A stretch of DNA of 12,026 nucleotides from CADCTM01 sp049671305 (GTDB lineage: Bacteria > Cyanobacteriota > Cyanobacteriia > Cyanobacteriales > Coleofasciculaceae). The translations under genes were made by a program, and so were the position numbers. The notes under the pieces are model-generated. The model had not been told where the DNA came from and made no database searches. It was given only the letters and a program-made list of their open reading frames with translations. Below, one piece after another: positions 6,674 to 12,026 of the stretch. Within the stretch, counting starts at the first letter, position 1. Every line of letters begins with the position of its first letter. The stretch lies in the NCBI GenBank assembly GCA_049671305.1, contig JBATUR010000063.1:1-12026 (forward strand), read 5' to 3'.

Positions 6674-7792
6674 ATGACTCAGCCATTACTTTCAACTGGG
6701 GCTGAAGCTCAATCTTTTGAGACTTCGGTTCCCAAAACGCATCTTAATCATCGTTCCTCTCTAGCTTCTACTGCCTTGCCCAAAAAGTCGCTACCTCAAA
6801 ATGGTAAGACAGGATCAAATGTTCATTCATTTGCCGCTATGTGGGCGAGGAAGTACTTTGTTTCTGTTAATACTTCTGATCAGGAGTCTGCTCTCAAAAA
6901 TGCGGAGAACCTTAAGGAAATCACTTCTAAGGCAGGTCGCGAAAGGACTGCTGATAAGCTTTTACAAAACTTAACATTAGCTAGTGCTCAAGCTTGGTCA
7001 TTAACGGAAACACTATTATCAGAAGAAATTAGACGTCACGGCATCAACCCAGATTTAATTAACCCATTACAAATTGCTGCCGATACTCGTTATTTATTTC
7101 AAAAAGCCCTAGATGCTTATGCCTCCCGCTTGACGCCGCGTCGCTTGTCGGTGGTTGTTGGCAAAGATTTTGGACGCATACGCCAAAAGTATACCAGTGT
7201 TGACCGTCGTGCCATTGGTTTTGTGAGTATGCAGTTTCACTATACCGGACAAAAGCTATTAGAGTGGCTTTCTGCACCGGAAAGAGAACTATGGACGCCT
7301 TACCTTAAGGTAATGGATGATCATATGTATATGCCTTTACAGGCAGCTTATGATGCCGCCGCCAAGCATCCCTTTGACTCACCAGCTTTATCAGCGGTTC
7401 AGCATCTTTTACCGATTAGTAGTAAGATAGCTGTTTCGGTTTGTCGTCAAATCTGCCGCGCTTATCCTACTTATCAAACCTATAGCGGTCTGCTTAAGGA
7501 TAATATTGTTAGAACAGCCAGCATCCGTGATGTTGAGATGTTCCAAGTATATCTTTGTTTGTGTGTTTTGGAAGATGATATACGTTCAGTGCAGCAGGAG
7601 TTGTTTCCTCTATGTGTGATGTTATATCCTCGTCTAAATGTGAATTGGAGACTGGTGGAAGAAATGCTGAAAACTCTAGGTTGGGATATGCATGATTTAC
7701 TTTCTCCTGCTGATATGGCAGTCTTTTTGCCTTATCTACGCATTTTTACAGAGATGTTTTCTTGTGAAGTATTTGAAACGATTGAAGGTTAA
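6674..7792 (+). CDS. Hypothetical protein, 372 aa, function unknown
   Basis: I do not recognise a family. The N-terminal 50 or so residues are polar and Ser/Thr-rich, probably disordered. From about residue 75 the sequence looks alpha-helical throughout. A conserved-looking basic stretch, LTPRRLSVVVGKDFGRIRQK, occupies about 152-171, followed by FVSMQFHYTGQKLLEWL (183-199). The C-terminal third holds several Cys residues (CRQIC, YLCLCVLEDD, LFPLCVML) without zinc-finger spacing. There is no signal peptide or clear transmembrane segment, so it is probably cytoplasmic. The ATG at 6674 is the first start; an internal ATG at 6839 is possible if the low-complexity N-terminus is not translated. Codon use resembles its neighbours and the ORF is long and uninterrupted, so it is very likely real. 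It ends 1 bp before the convergent lipoprotein gene. Confidence 0.8.
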   Translation: MTQPLLSTGAEAQSFETSVPKTHLNHRSSLASTALPKKSLPQNGKTGSNVHSFAAMWARKYFVSVNTSDQESALKNAENLKEITSKAGRERTADKLLQNLTLASAQAWSLTETLLSEEIRRHGINPDLINPLQIAADTRYLFQKALDAYASRLTPRRLSVVVGKDFGRIRQKYTSVDRRAIGFVSMQFHYTGQKLLEWLSAPERELWTPYLKVMDDHMYMPLQAAYDAAAKHPFDSPALSAVQHLLPISSKIAVSVCRQICRAYPTYQTYSGLLKDNIVRTASIRDVEMFQVYLCLCVLEDDIRSVQQELFPLCVMLYPRLNVNWRLVEEMLKTLGWDMHDLLSPADMAVFLPYLRIFTEMFSCEVFETIEG

Positions 7793-7793
7793 T

Positions 7794-8567
7794 TTAGGGT
7801 GTGGGTAAGGGGCAGTTTTCTCGACAATAAACTTCAACTAAGTTAATTGTGGCAGTTTCTTGAAAGTCCTTGGTTTGTTTTAATTCGCCTTTTGAGGAAG
7901 AATATATACCAGCCAAAGCTTTGCCTTGTGGAGGTTTGACACGAAAAGCGATCGCTTTTGTATTCAGCTTGGCAAATTTGACATACTCTCTAGACTCGTT
8001 TTGGGTGTTGTAAGATAAGCTAGCCTCACCATAAGCTGTTTGGGCATCTTTGAGGGGAGTGCCAGGACCAACGCCTTCAGCCGTGCGATAATTAGGATTG
8101 TCTGTAACTAACGCTTCAATGATATCGGTATCAGCAAGACGTAATAATGTAGGATAAAGGATATAAAATTGGTCTTTGCCGGCTTGACTAACTGCGATCG
8201 CATCAAAATCGACAATAAAGGGCGACTTAACCGTAAATTCTGCGCCTGGTAGTAATCGCTTAAGTTCTCCTAGGGTCATACCTACTTTAGCAGAACCAAT
8301 GCCATCTGCTGAAATTAGTTGATCTTTACTGTTTGGTGGCTTCAGTATAAGCGCTTTTGGCGTGGCAGGGGATGTTACGACACTAGGTGAAGTGGTAGGA
8401 GTGGGTATTGCTACAGGAGTTGCCGCAGGTGATGACGTGACGACTGTCTGGGGTGTATTGAGGGTAGTTGTAGGGAAAGGTTTTGCTTGGGTTGTGGAAT
8501 TTTGGCTTTGGTTACAACCCATGAGAATTAGCAAAAAACTAGCCACAAGAATTTTATTAGGGTTCAT
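7794..8567 (-). CDS. Putative lipoprotein of unknown function
   Basis: 257 aa. It has a short lipoprotein signal, MNPNKILVASFLLILMGC, with lipidated Cys18; Met at -2 is unusual but tolerable. A Thr/Pro/Ser-rich linker (about 20-75) follows, then a folded domain (about 85-250) that starts LISADGIGSAKVGMTLGELKRLLPG. Proteins with a VGMTL..L..LLPG start are common small exported domains in cyanobacteria, and I cannot assign a function. It probably sits on the periplasmic face of a membrane. The start ATG lies 9 nt after the rsmI stop on the same strand, so it is almost certainly cotranscribed with rsmI. No Shine-Dalgarno sequence is visible, consistent with coupled translation. CRENCPLPTP at the C-terminus has two Cys residues that could form a disulfide. 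Confidence 0.82.
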   Translation of the reverse strand: MNPNKILVASFLLILMGCNQSQNSTTQAKPFPTTTLNTPQTVVTSSPAATPVAIPTPTTSPSVVTSPATPKALILKPPNSKDQLISADGIGSAKVGMTLGELKRLLPGAEFTVKSPFIVDFDAIAVSQAGKDQFYILYPTLLRLADTDIIEALVTDNPNYRTAEGVGPGTPLKDAQTAYGEASLSYNTQNESREYVKFAKLNTKAIAFRVKPPQGKALAGIYSSSKGELKQTKDFQETATINLVEVYCRENCPLPTP

Positions 8568-8576
8568 CCGACTGAG

Positions 8577-9437
8577 TTAAGATTCATCTATACTGTCAAT
8601 TTCTGGTAAAGTATCAGGAAGGGCTAATGCTAGCTGGTAAAGCTGACGACGAGAAACTTTGGTAAGTTGGGCTAATTGACGACTGGCTTGCGATCGCGAA
8701 ACTCCTTGAGCCATAATCTGTTGTAATTCGACTTTTAGCGCCTCTTCTGATAATGTTGGCATTTCCAACTGGGCGCCGGCAACCACGAGAGTAAATTCAC
8801 CTCTGGGCTCAGTTTGAGTATAGTGGGCGATCGCTTGTTCAATTGTGCCTCGCCAAAACTCTTCATACAACTTTGTCAATTCTCGTGCTACAACTATTTG
8901 ACGGTCATTGCCTAAAAATGTTGCTAAGTCTCGTAAACTAACCCGCAAGCGATGAGGAGACTCATAAAAAATCAAAGTTCTCGCTTCTGATGGTAGAGAT
9001 TCTAAGCGTTGTTGACGCTCTTTGCCACTAGCTGGTAAAAAACCTTCAAACACAAATCGATCTGTTGGCAACCCCGCCGCTGATAATGCTGTTAAACTAG
9101 CACTTGCACCTGGTATGGGAATAACTTTTATGCCAGCATCAATACAAGCTTTGACTAATTCATAACCAGGATCAGAAATTCCCGGTATACCTGCATCAGT
9201 GACTAAAGCGATCGTTCCTTCACTTAACTGCTCTAATAATTCTGGTAAACGTTGACTACGATTATGTTCGTGATAACTTATTTGAGGCGTTTTGATCTGA
9301 AAATGTTGCAATAATTTACCAGTGTGGCGCGTATCTTCGGCAGCGATCGCATCTACTGATTGTAAAATTTTGACAGCCCGAAAAGTCATATCTTCTAGGT
9401 TGCCAATTGGCGTACCTACTATATAAAGTGTTCCCAT
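8577..9437 (-). CDS. rsmI: 16S rRNA (cytidine1402-2'-O)-methyltransferase RsmI
   Basis: SAM-dependent methyltransferase that 2'-O-methylates C1402 of 16S rRNA in the ribosome decoding centre. It belongs to the tetrapyrrole (corrin/porphyrin) methylase superfamily. The 286-aa length is typical. Motifs: LYIVGTPIGNLEDMTFRA (4-21), AEDTRHTGKLL (33-43), ALVTDAGIPGISDPG (77-91), VIPIPGASA (105-113), ESPHRL in the middle, and GEFTLVV towards the C-terminus, followed by a helical Ser/Arg-containing tail with QASRQLAQLTKVSRRQLY. The ATG at 9437 fits the family N-terminus exactly; no Shine-Dalgarno sequence is clear. It lies 31 bp after the 144-aa hypothetical gene and 9 bp before the lipoprotein gene, probably one operon. 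About 27 codons near its 5' end are duplicated downstream of the kinase gene at 11658-11736. Confidence 0.96.
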   Translation of the reverse strand: MGTLYIVGTPIGNLEDMTFRAVKILQSVDAIAAEDTRHTGKLLQHFQIKTPQISYHEHNRSQRLPELLEQLSEGTIALVTDAGIPGISDPGYELVKACIDAGIKVIPIPGASASLTALSAAGLPTDRFVFEGFLPASGKERQQRLESLPSEARTLIFYESPHRLRVSLRDLATFLGNDRQIVVARELTKLYEEFWRGTIEQAIAHYTQTEPRGEFTLVVAGAQLEMPTLSEEALKVELQQIMAQGVSRSQASRQLAQLTKVSRRQLYQLALALPDTLPEIDSIDES

Positions 9438-9468
9438 ATCTACTATTGTTTACCAAAGCAGGCAAATT

Positions 9469-9903
9469 TCAAAAATTATCTATTGCCTGTTTCTCTTGAG
9501 CATAGAGGTTTCGCAGCCATTGTACGGCTGAGTTGGGTATTACTGATTTAATTACACTTACTAGTTCTCCCCAAGTGTACATTTCTCGCAAAGTGGAAAC
9601 GGTTCTAAATTTTTGGGCATAGAATTCCACCCAAAAGTTAGGCGCTTGATTTTGGTTATGCTGCCAACGCTTGCGCCAATAATTAAAATCTTTGGGTGTA
9701 GGTGCTTCTACGCCTAAAATAGGAGGAAGATCAGCATAGCTGACAAAAGTACTAATACCTTTGCCGACAACATGAATCACATACCGCCAGCAGTCTATGC
9801 GGTAGATTTCCTCTTTTTTGAGATTGAGCAAAAGCGCAATTGCTTCTTTGGTCACAAATCGAGCCTGATAATGCTGTAATTCCGGCGGTGAGCTTGATAT
9901 CAT
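9469..9903 (-). CDS. Hypothetical protein, 144 aa
   Basis: I cannot name the family. The protein is small, with no signal peptide or membrane segment, and rich in aromatic residues (Trp/Tyr/Phe), for example FNYWRKRWQHN (73-83) and NFWVEFYAQKFRTVSTLREMY (89-109). The N-terminal part, KEAIALLLNLKKEEIYRIDCWRYVIHVVG, resembles a small alpha/beta domain. The start ATG at 9903 has AGGG about 12 nt upstream. It is the first gene of the leftward set with rsmI, 31 bp upstream of that gene. A diverged stretch matching residues about 86-107 is found again at 11737-11798, so the family has, or had, a second copy nearby. Confidence 0.75.
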   Translation of the reverse strand: MISSSPPELQHYQARFVTKEAIALLLNLKKEEIYRIDCWRYVIHVVGKGISTFVSYADLPPILGVEAPTPKDFNYWRKRWQHNQNQAPNFWVEFYAQKFRTVSTLREMYTWGELVSVIKSVIPNSAVQWLRNLYAQEKQAIDNF

Positions 9904-9943
9904 AGTAGAAGTTTCCCTATTATCATGGGGATTTTGTTTGATT

Positions 9944-9982
9944 AGCGATCGCCTTTGGTTTTTCGGACGTTGGGCGATCGCT
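9944..9982. repeat. Paired HIP1 octamers forming a potential hairpin
   Basis: AGCGATCGCC (9944-9953) and GGCGATCGCT (9973-9982) are perfect 10-bp inverted copies with a 19-nt spacer. Each contains the self-palindromic HIP1 octamer GCGATCGC. TTTT follows on the plus strand, which resembles a terminator, but the site lies between two divergently transcribed genes, where no plus-strand transcript needs ending. It may be a chance effect of frequent HIP1 sites. Confidence 0.5.
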
Positions 9983-10028
9983 TTTTAGATGTAATCATTT
10001 AATATCAAATACTTGCAGTTTGTCAACT

Positions 10029-10241
10029 ATGGGATTGGTGAGGTTGCGAATTCAAGAGTTTGCAGATCAAAAGGGCTGGACACTAACGGAGGTATCTAAA
10101 CGCTCTGGAGTAGGCTACAGTGCGCTAAGAAACTATGCTCGCTCTCCCGGATTAGCAAGCGTTGACGTTACTGCCCTACATAAGTTGGCGCGGACTTTTG
10201 ATGTGATGGTCGAAGACTTGTATGAGATTGTGAAAGAGTAA
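10029..10241 (+). CDS. Small XRE/Cro-C1-type helix-turn-helix regulator
   Basis: A 70-aa protein made of a single Cro/C1-type HTH domain: RLRIQEFADQKGWTLTEVSK (helices 1-2), RSGVGYSALRNYARSPG (recognition helix region), then VTALHKLARTFDVMVEDLYEIV, the usual XRE closing helices. The ATG at 10029 is preferred over an in-frame TTG at 10020 because XRE domains start close to this point. No Shine-Dalgarno sequence is obvious. Likely a DNA-binding dimer in the cytoplasm. It lies directly upstream of the kinase-GUN4 gene (99 bp gap) in the same orientation. The perfect inverted repeat in that gap could be its operator, which would make it a regulator of the kinase, but this is inference. Confidence 0.85.
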   Translation: MGLVRLRIQEFADQKGWTLTEVSKRSGVGYSALRNYARSPGLASVDVTALHKLARTFDVMVEDLYEIVKE

Positions 10242-10289
10242 GCGCGATCGCTTTTCCTTTAGTTGATTTAGTAATTTTGGCAAGGTTCT

Positions 10290-10319
10290 GATCATCTTTC
10301 AAATTGTGCCAAGATGATC
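10290..10319. promoter_or_regulatory. Perfect 9-bp inverted repeat between the XRE gene and the kinase gene
   Basis: GATCATCTT (10290-10298) and AAGATGATC (10311-10319) are perfect inverted copies with a 12-nt spacer, ending 21 bp before the kinase ATG. A second pair, TTGGCA (10277-10282) and TGCCAA (10307-10312), shares two bases with the right arm, so the two stems compete. A -10-like GATAAT (10320-10325) abuts the right arm, with a poor -35. The site could be an operator for the adjacent XRE protein or an RNA structure in the kinase leader. Confidence 0.5.
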
Positions 10320-10340
10320 GATAATATCTCGGTATGAGCA

Positions 10341-11606
10341 ATGGCTTGGGTATCAGGACAAAGATTGCAGGATGGTAAGTATACCATTGAGCAAGAATTA
10401 GGCGAAGGTGGCTTTGGTATTACCTATCATGCTAAAGATCGCAATGGGCGATACGTTGTTATCAAAACGCTGAATGATAGAATACAACGCCGCCCTGACT
10501 TTGCCAAATTTCAGCAAGATTTTCTCAATGAAGCGCTACGGTTAGCCAGATGCTCTCATCCCCAGATTGTGCGGATTGATGAGGTTATCCAAGAGGAGCA
10601 ACTGTGGTGCATTGTCATGGAATACATTGATGGGGAAGATTTAGCCAGTCGGGTTGAAAATCAGGGTGCATTGCCCGAAGCAGAAGCCTTGCGCTATATT
10701 CAGCAGATTGGTGAAGCACTAACAGTTGTTCACAATAACGGGTTGTTGCACCGAGATGTCAAGCCGCAAAATATTATGTTGCGTGGTAAGTCGGAGGCTG
10801 TTTTAATTGACTTTGGCATTGCCCGTGAATTTACCCCCAATCTGACTCAGACACATACACAAATGTTGTCCAATGGTTTTGCGCCGATTGAGCAGTATGA
10901 CAAACGAGCGAAACGGGGGGCTTACACTGATGTCTATGCCTTAGCCGCAACGCTGTATGCTCTGTTAACCGGAAGAGTGCCGCCATCTGCCACAGGCAGA
11001 GAGCGTAGTATTCTCAAACTTAAAAACGACCCTATAGAGCTTCCCAAGCAGATTAATTCGAGCCTCACTGATAGGGTGAATCAGGCAATTCTCAAGGGAA
11101 TGGCAATCCAACCTGAAGAGCGCCCTCAGTCTATGCAGGAGTGGTTGGCATTATTTGAACCTGACGCTCTGAGTTCAGTGATCGGGTTGAATTACAGAAA
11201 ACTACAGAATTTATTAGCATCGGGGAAATGGAAAGAGGCTGATCAGGAAACTCTGGCTGTCATGATCGAGGCATTTCATCGAGAAAAAAAAGGTATGCTC
11301 GAACGCGAAGACATTGACCAGTTTCCCTGTGAAGACCTCCGCACTATCGATCAACTTTGGGTCAAATATAGCTATGGGCGCTTCGGTTTTAGTGTCCAGA
11401 AGCGCATCTACGATCAGTGTGGGAGAAAGGGAGACACCTTTGGCGATCGTGTCGGCTGGCGTGTTAATAACAAATGGCTTTATCCCCCTGACCTCACTTT
11501 TACTCTGAACGCCCCACGAGGACATCTACCAGGGTTGCGTCGTGGGCATCATCGTCGTGGTGGGGGTTTGTATCTCTTCTCTCGCGTCGAGGCTTGTAAG
11601 CTTTAG
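10341..11606 (+). CDS. Serine/threonine protein kinase with C-terminal GUN4 domain
   Basis: A 421-aa fusion. The Hanks-type kinase domain (about 13-272) is complete: glycine loop GEGGFGITY (21-29), ATP-binding Lys42 in VVIK, Glu64 in the C helix, HRDVKPQN with catalytic Asp139, DFG at 157-159, APIEQY for substrate positioning and the closing ERPQSM motif. A GUN4 domain follows from about 284: YRKLQNLLASGKWKEADQET, FPCEDLRTIDQLWVKYSYGRFGFSVQKRIY, FGDRVGWR and LTFTLNAPRGHLP. Stand-alone GUN4 binds Mg-porphyrins and stimulates Mg-chelatase in chlorophyll synthesis. In fusions like this it may let a tetrapyrrole or related ligand control the kinase, which is inferred. There is no transmembrane segment, unlike many cyanobacterial kinases. 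The C-terminal linker RRGHHRRGGG is basic and ends LFSRVEACKL. It follows the XRE gene and may be controlled by it. Confidence 0.93.
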   Translation: MAWVSGQRLQDGKYTIEQELGEGGFGITYHAKDRNGRYVVIKTLNDRIQRRPDFAKFQQDFLNEALRLARCSHPQIVRIDEVIQEEQLWCIVMEYIDGEDLASRVENQGALPEAEALRYIQQIGEALTVVHNNGLLHRDVKPQNIMLRGKSEAVLIDFGIAREFTPNLTQTHTQMLSNGFAPIEQYDKRAKRGAYTDVYALAATLYALLTGRVPPSATGRERSILKLKNDPIELPKQINSSLTDRVNQAILKGMAIQPEERPQSMQEWLALFEPDALSSVIGLNYRKLQNLLASGKWKEADQETLAVMIEAFHREKKGMLEREDIDQFPCEDLRTIDQLWVKYSYGRFGFSVQKRIYDQCGRKGDTFGDRVGWRVNNKWLYPPDLTFTLNAPRGHLPGLRRGHHRRGGGLYLFSRVEACKL

Positions 11607-11657
11607 CCTTCATTAGTTACGACGGTTCAGAGCGCTTTGCTAAGAGGGGCGAGGGAA

Positions 11658-11798
11658 AGCGATCGCATCTACTGATTGTAAAATTTTGACAGCCCGAAAA
11701 GTCATATCTTCCAAGTTGCCAATTGGCGTAGCTACTCTCACAAAGCTGGAACAATGCTAAATTTTTGGGTATAAAATTCCACCCAGAAATTATGTGCC
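11658..11798 (-). pseudogene. Chimeric gene remnant: piece of the 144-aa hypothetical gene joined to the 5' end of rsmI
   Basis: Bases 11658-11736 match 9342-9420 with about three differences in 79. Translated leftward they give VATPIGNLEDMTF and onward, the N-terminus of RsmI with one changed residue. Bases 11737-11792 match 9585-9640 (about 80% by eye) and translate to NFWVEFYTQKFSIVPAL, compared with NFWVEFYAQKFRTVSTL in the 144-aa protein, then TGA. The junction skips 164 bp of the intact locus, which removes the end of one gene and the start of rsmI. No functional product is expected. The left border coincides with the HIP1 octamer at 11659-11666. The rsmI part is much closer to its source than the other part, so two events or gene conversion may be involved. 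Confidence 0.8.
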
Positions 11799-11826
11799 AA
11801 AATCAGGTAGTAATCATTGGAATATA

Positions 11827-11832
11827 GAGGAG
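11827..11832 (+). promoter_or_regulatory. Strong ribosome binding site of the GFA-family gene
   Basis: GAGGAG lies 7 nt before the ATG at 11840. It is the clearest Shine-Dalgarno sequence in the window and settles the start of the following gene. Confidence 0.7.
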
Positions 11833-11839
11833 ATAAAAA

Positions 11840-12026
11840 ATGGATGGTAACTGTCTTTGCGGTGCAATAACCGTCAAAACGCCAGACAAAACCACTATCG
11901 ATGCCTGTCATTGCGGAATGTGTCGGCGCTGGGGAGGTAGTCCCGCACTAGGTATACCTTGCGGATCAGATGTCGAGATAGATGGCTTCGATAAACTAAA
12001 GGTTTATTAGTCCTCAGAATGGGCAC
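11840..12026 (+). pseudogene. GFA-family (glutathione-dependent formaldehyde-activating-like) Zn protein, interrupted by in-frame TAG and cut by window edge
   Basis: The reading frame starts MDGNCLCGAITVKTP and carries the GFA zinc-site pattern: CLC (Cys5, Cys7) and CHCGMC (Cys23, Cys25, Cys28), followed by RRWGGSPALG and CGSDVEIDG. The family fold (Mss4-like) is usually about 115-140 aa. Here TAG occurs at 12008-12010 after 56 codons, yet the same frame continues with SSEWA, which matches the VYxSSEWAxRGFC-type sequence expected next in this family (from memory). So the gene seems to have acquired a single-base nonsense change, or the assembly has an error there. Family members are often annotated as formaldehyde-activating enzymes, but their true substrates are mostly unknown. 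A strong ribosome binding site precedes the ATG. A 56-aa product would lack the C-terminal half of the fold. Confidence 0.75.

Noticed and set aside
9944..9986. Intrinsic terminator (GC-rich stem plus T-run)
   Set aside because: The stem comes from two HIP1 palindromes, and the site lies between divergent genes, so no transcript would need ending in that direction.
11214..11525. Minus-strand ORF of 103 codons inside the kinase gene
   Set aside because: Shadow of the GUN4 domain coding sequence, which is clearly conserved in the plus frame.
11500..11606. Frameshift in the kinase C-terminus, suggested by the odd RRGHHRRGGG stretch
   Set aside because: The same frame resumes with LFSRVEACKL, a family-like ending, so the basic stretch is more likely a variable linker. 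I did not find stronger coding in another frame.

Overview
This window is cyanobacterial chromosomal DNA. The octamer GCGATCGC (HIP1), a hallmark of many cyanobacterial genomes, occurs at least twelve times by eye. The genes themselves (cyanophycin synthetase and cyanophycinase, two DUF1517 proteins, a Ser/Thr kinase with a GUN4 domain) also point to cyanobacteria. An NtcA-type promoter in front of cphA and the closeness of the CphA and CphB sequences to Nostoc/Anabaena homologues (from memory) suggest a filamentous, probably heterocyst-forming, Nostocales-type organism. That last step is inference.

Layout. Positions 1-3514 (minus strand) carry cphB then cphA, which break down and make cyanophycin, the Arg/Asp nitrogen-storage polymer. 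cphA runs off the left edge, so only its first 643 codons are visible. The 713-bp gap between the two genes holds a good NtcA-type promoter candidate for cphA and several inverted repeats. A 473-bp divergent gap (3515-3987) with a 23-bp palindrome next to a TATAAT box leads to trmD (plus strand, GTG start). After it comes a tandem pair of DUF1517 genes. The first is a secreted or membrane-anchored Gly-rich protein; the second is a bare soluble copy of the same domain that overlaps the first by 4 nt. Next is a 372-aa protein of unknown function (6674-7792), facing tail to tail, 1 bp away, a three-gene minus-strand set: a 144-aa hypothetical protein, rsmI (16S rRNA 2'-O-methyltransferase) and a lipoprotein.

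The right end (about 9900-12026) looks more accessory. A small XRE-type DNA-binding protein is followed by a soluble kinase-GUN4 fusion, with a perfect 9-bp inverted repeat between them. Downstream lies a scrambled remnant of the genes to the left: a piece matching the 144-aa protein joined to an almost unchanged copy of the 5' end of rsmI, the join skipping 164 bp of the intact locus. The remnant's left border falls exactly on a HIP1 site. The window ends in a GFA-family (Zn-binding, glutathione-dependent formaldehyde-activating-like) gene with a strong ribosome binding site but an in-frame TAG, after which family-like sequence continues.

No rRNA, tRNA, CRISPR array, transposase or integrase was found. 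The most promising unexplained elements are the XRE/kinase-GUN4 pair with its intergenic inverted repeat, the chimeric rsmI remnant beside it, the DUF1517 tandem duplication and the interrupted GFA gene.
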